A stretch of DNA of 51,014 bases from an uncultured Flavobacterium sp. (GTDB taxonomy: Bacteria > Bacteroidota > Bacteroidia > Flavobacteriales > Flavobacteriaceae), in the NCBI RefSeq assembly GCF_946481155.1, contig NZ_CAMLMK010000008.1, positions 1-51,014 of the forward strand, read 5' to 3'. Within the stretch, counting starts at the first letter, position 1, and every line of letters begins with the position of its first letter. Below, piece after piece: positions 50,976 through 51,014 of the stretch. The position numbers and the translations under genes were made by a program. The notes under the pieces were generated by a model. The model did not search any database. It had not been told where the DNA came from and worked only from the letters and a program-made list of their open reading frames with translations.

Positions 50976-51014
50976 ATGAAAACAATTACTCTTAAACTTT
51001 TTTTTATTGGGTTG
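50976..51014 (+). CDS. start of an exported-protein-like gene (partial, runs off the window)
   Basis: The last 39 bases form an open frame MKTITLKLFFIGL, which looks like the start of a signal peptide: Lys near the start, then a hydrophobic run. Only 13 codons are visible, so the product is unknown. The 248 bases between tex and this start hold no convincing promoter. The call rests on frame and the Lys-then-hydrophobic pattern alone. Confidence 0.4.
   Translation, partial: MKTITLKLFFIGL

Overview
The window looks like a chromosomal segment of a Flavobacteriaceae bacterium, most likely Flavobacterium or a close relative. The evidence is a SprE/PorW-type gliding/type IX secretion lipoprotein, a protein with a type IX C-terminal sorting domain, several Bacteroidetes-only families, TAnnTTTG-type promoters and weak ribosome binding sites. 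No rRNA, tRNA, CRISPR array, IS element or prophage was recognised.

Left flank (1-13.6 kb). A partial bactofilin gene and sprE are followed by a flavin/[2Fe-2S] reductase. Next come two secreted proteins that share an N-terminal VGxGTTxP module and flank a putative HTH regulator. Then follow a GT9/DUF4254 pair, upp, two small conserved flavobacterial membrane or hypothetical genes, and purD.

Central region (13.7-43.2 kb). This is a Wzx/Wzy-type surface polysaccharide locus arranged as strand-alternating blocks. It carries a CapK-like ligase, wecB, an initiating polyprenyl glycosylphosphotransferase, a UDP-xylose synthase-like gene, two O-antigen polymerase/ligase-like membrane proteins, one Wzx flippase, one Wzz-like protein and several GT4/GT2 transferases. 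Three sugar-nucleotide routes can be read: (i) gmd-colC-colD for GDP-L-colitose, where ColD has His in place of the PLP-binding Lys; (ii) rfbABCD for dTDP-L-rhamnose; (iii) a branch from the RfbB product through a WecE-type transaminase and an N-formyltransferase to a formylated dTDP-4-amino-4,6-dideoxyhexose. Route (iii) is overlapped and co-transcribed with an ArnC/GtrB-like GT2 and an SMR/ArnE-like membrane protein. This resembles the Arn lipid-A or Gtr side-branch decoration systems but with another sugar, and it is the best candidate here for an undescribed system. A YadA-head-like adhesin and a type IX cargo protein sit inside the locus as a separate, hairpin-terminated transcription unit.

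Right flank (43.2-51 kb). A conserved Bacteroidetes protein has a nucleoside-phosphorylase-like C-terminus. It is followed by a carboxypeptidase-regulatory-domain protein, a GH3-family enzyme, an SdpI-like protein, a short M23-like N-terminal membrane protein, tatA, tex, and the first 13 codons of another gene.

Missing from the window: GDP-mannose supply (manB/manC), wecC, UDP-glucose dehydrogenase, Wza/Wzc, and any GT-C sugar transferase for the Arn-like module. These would have to lie elsewhere. Functions rest on motif recognition by eye; no database search was run.
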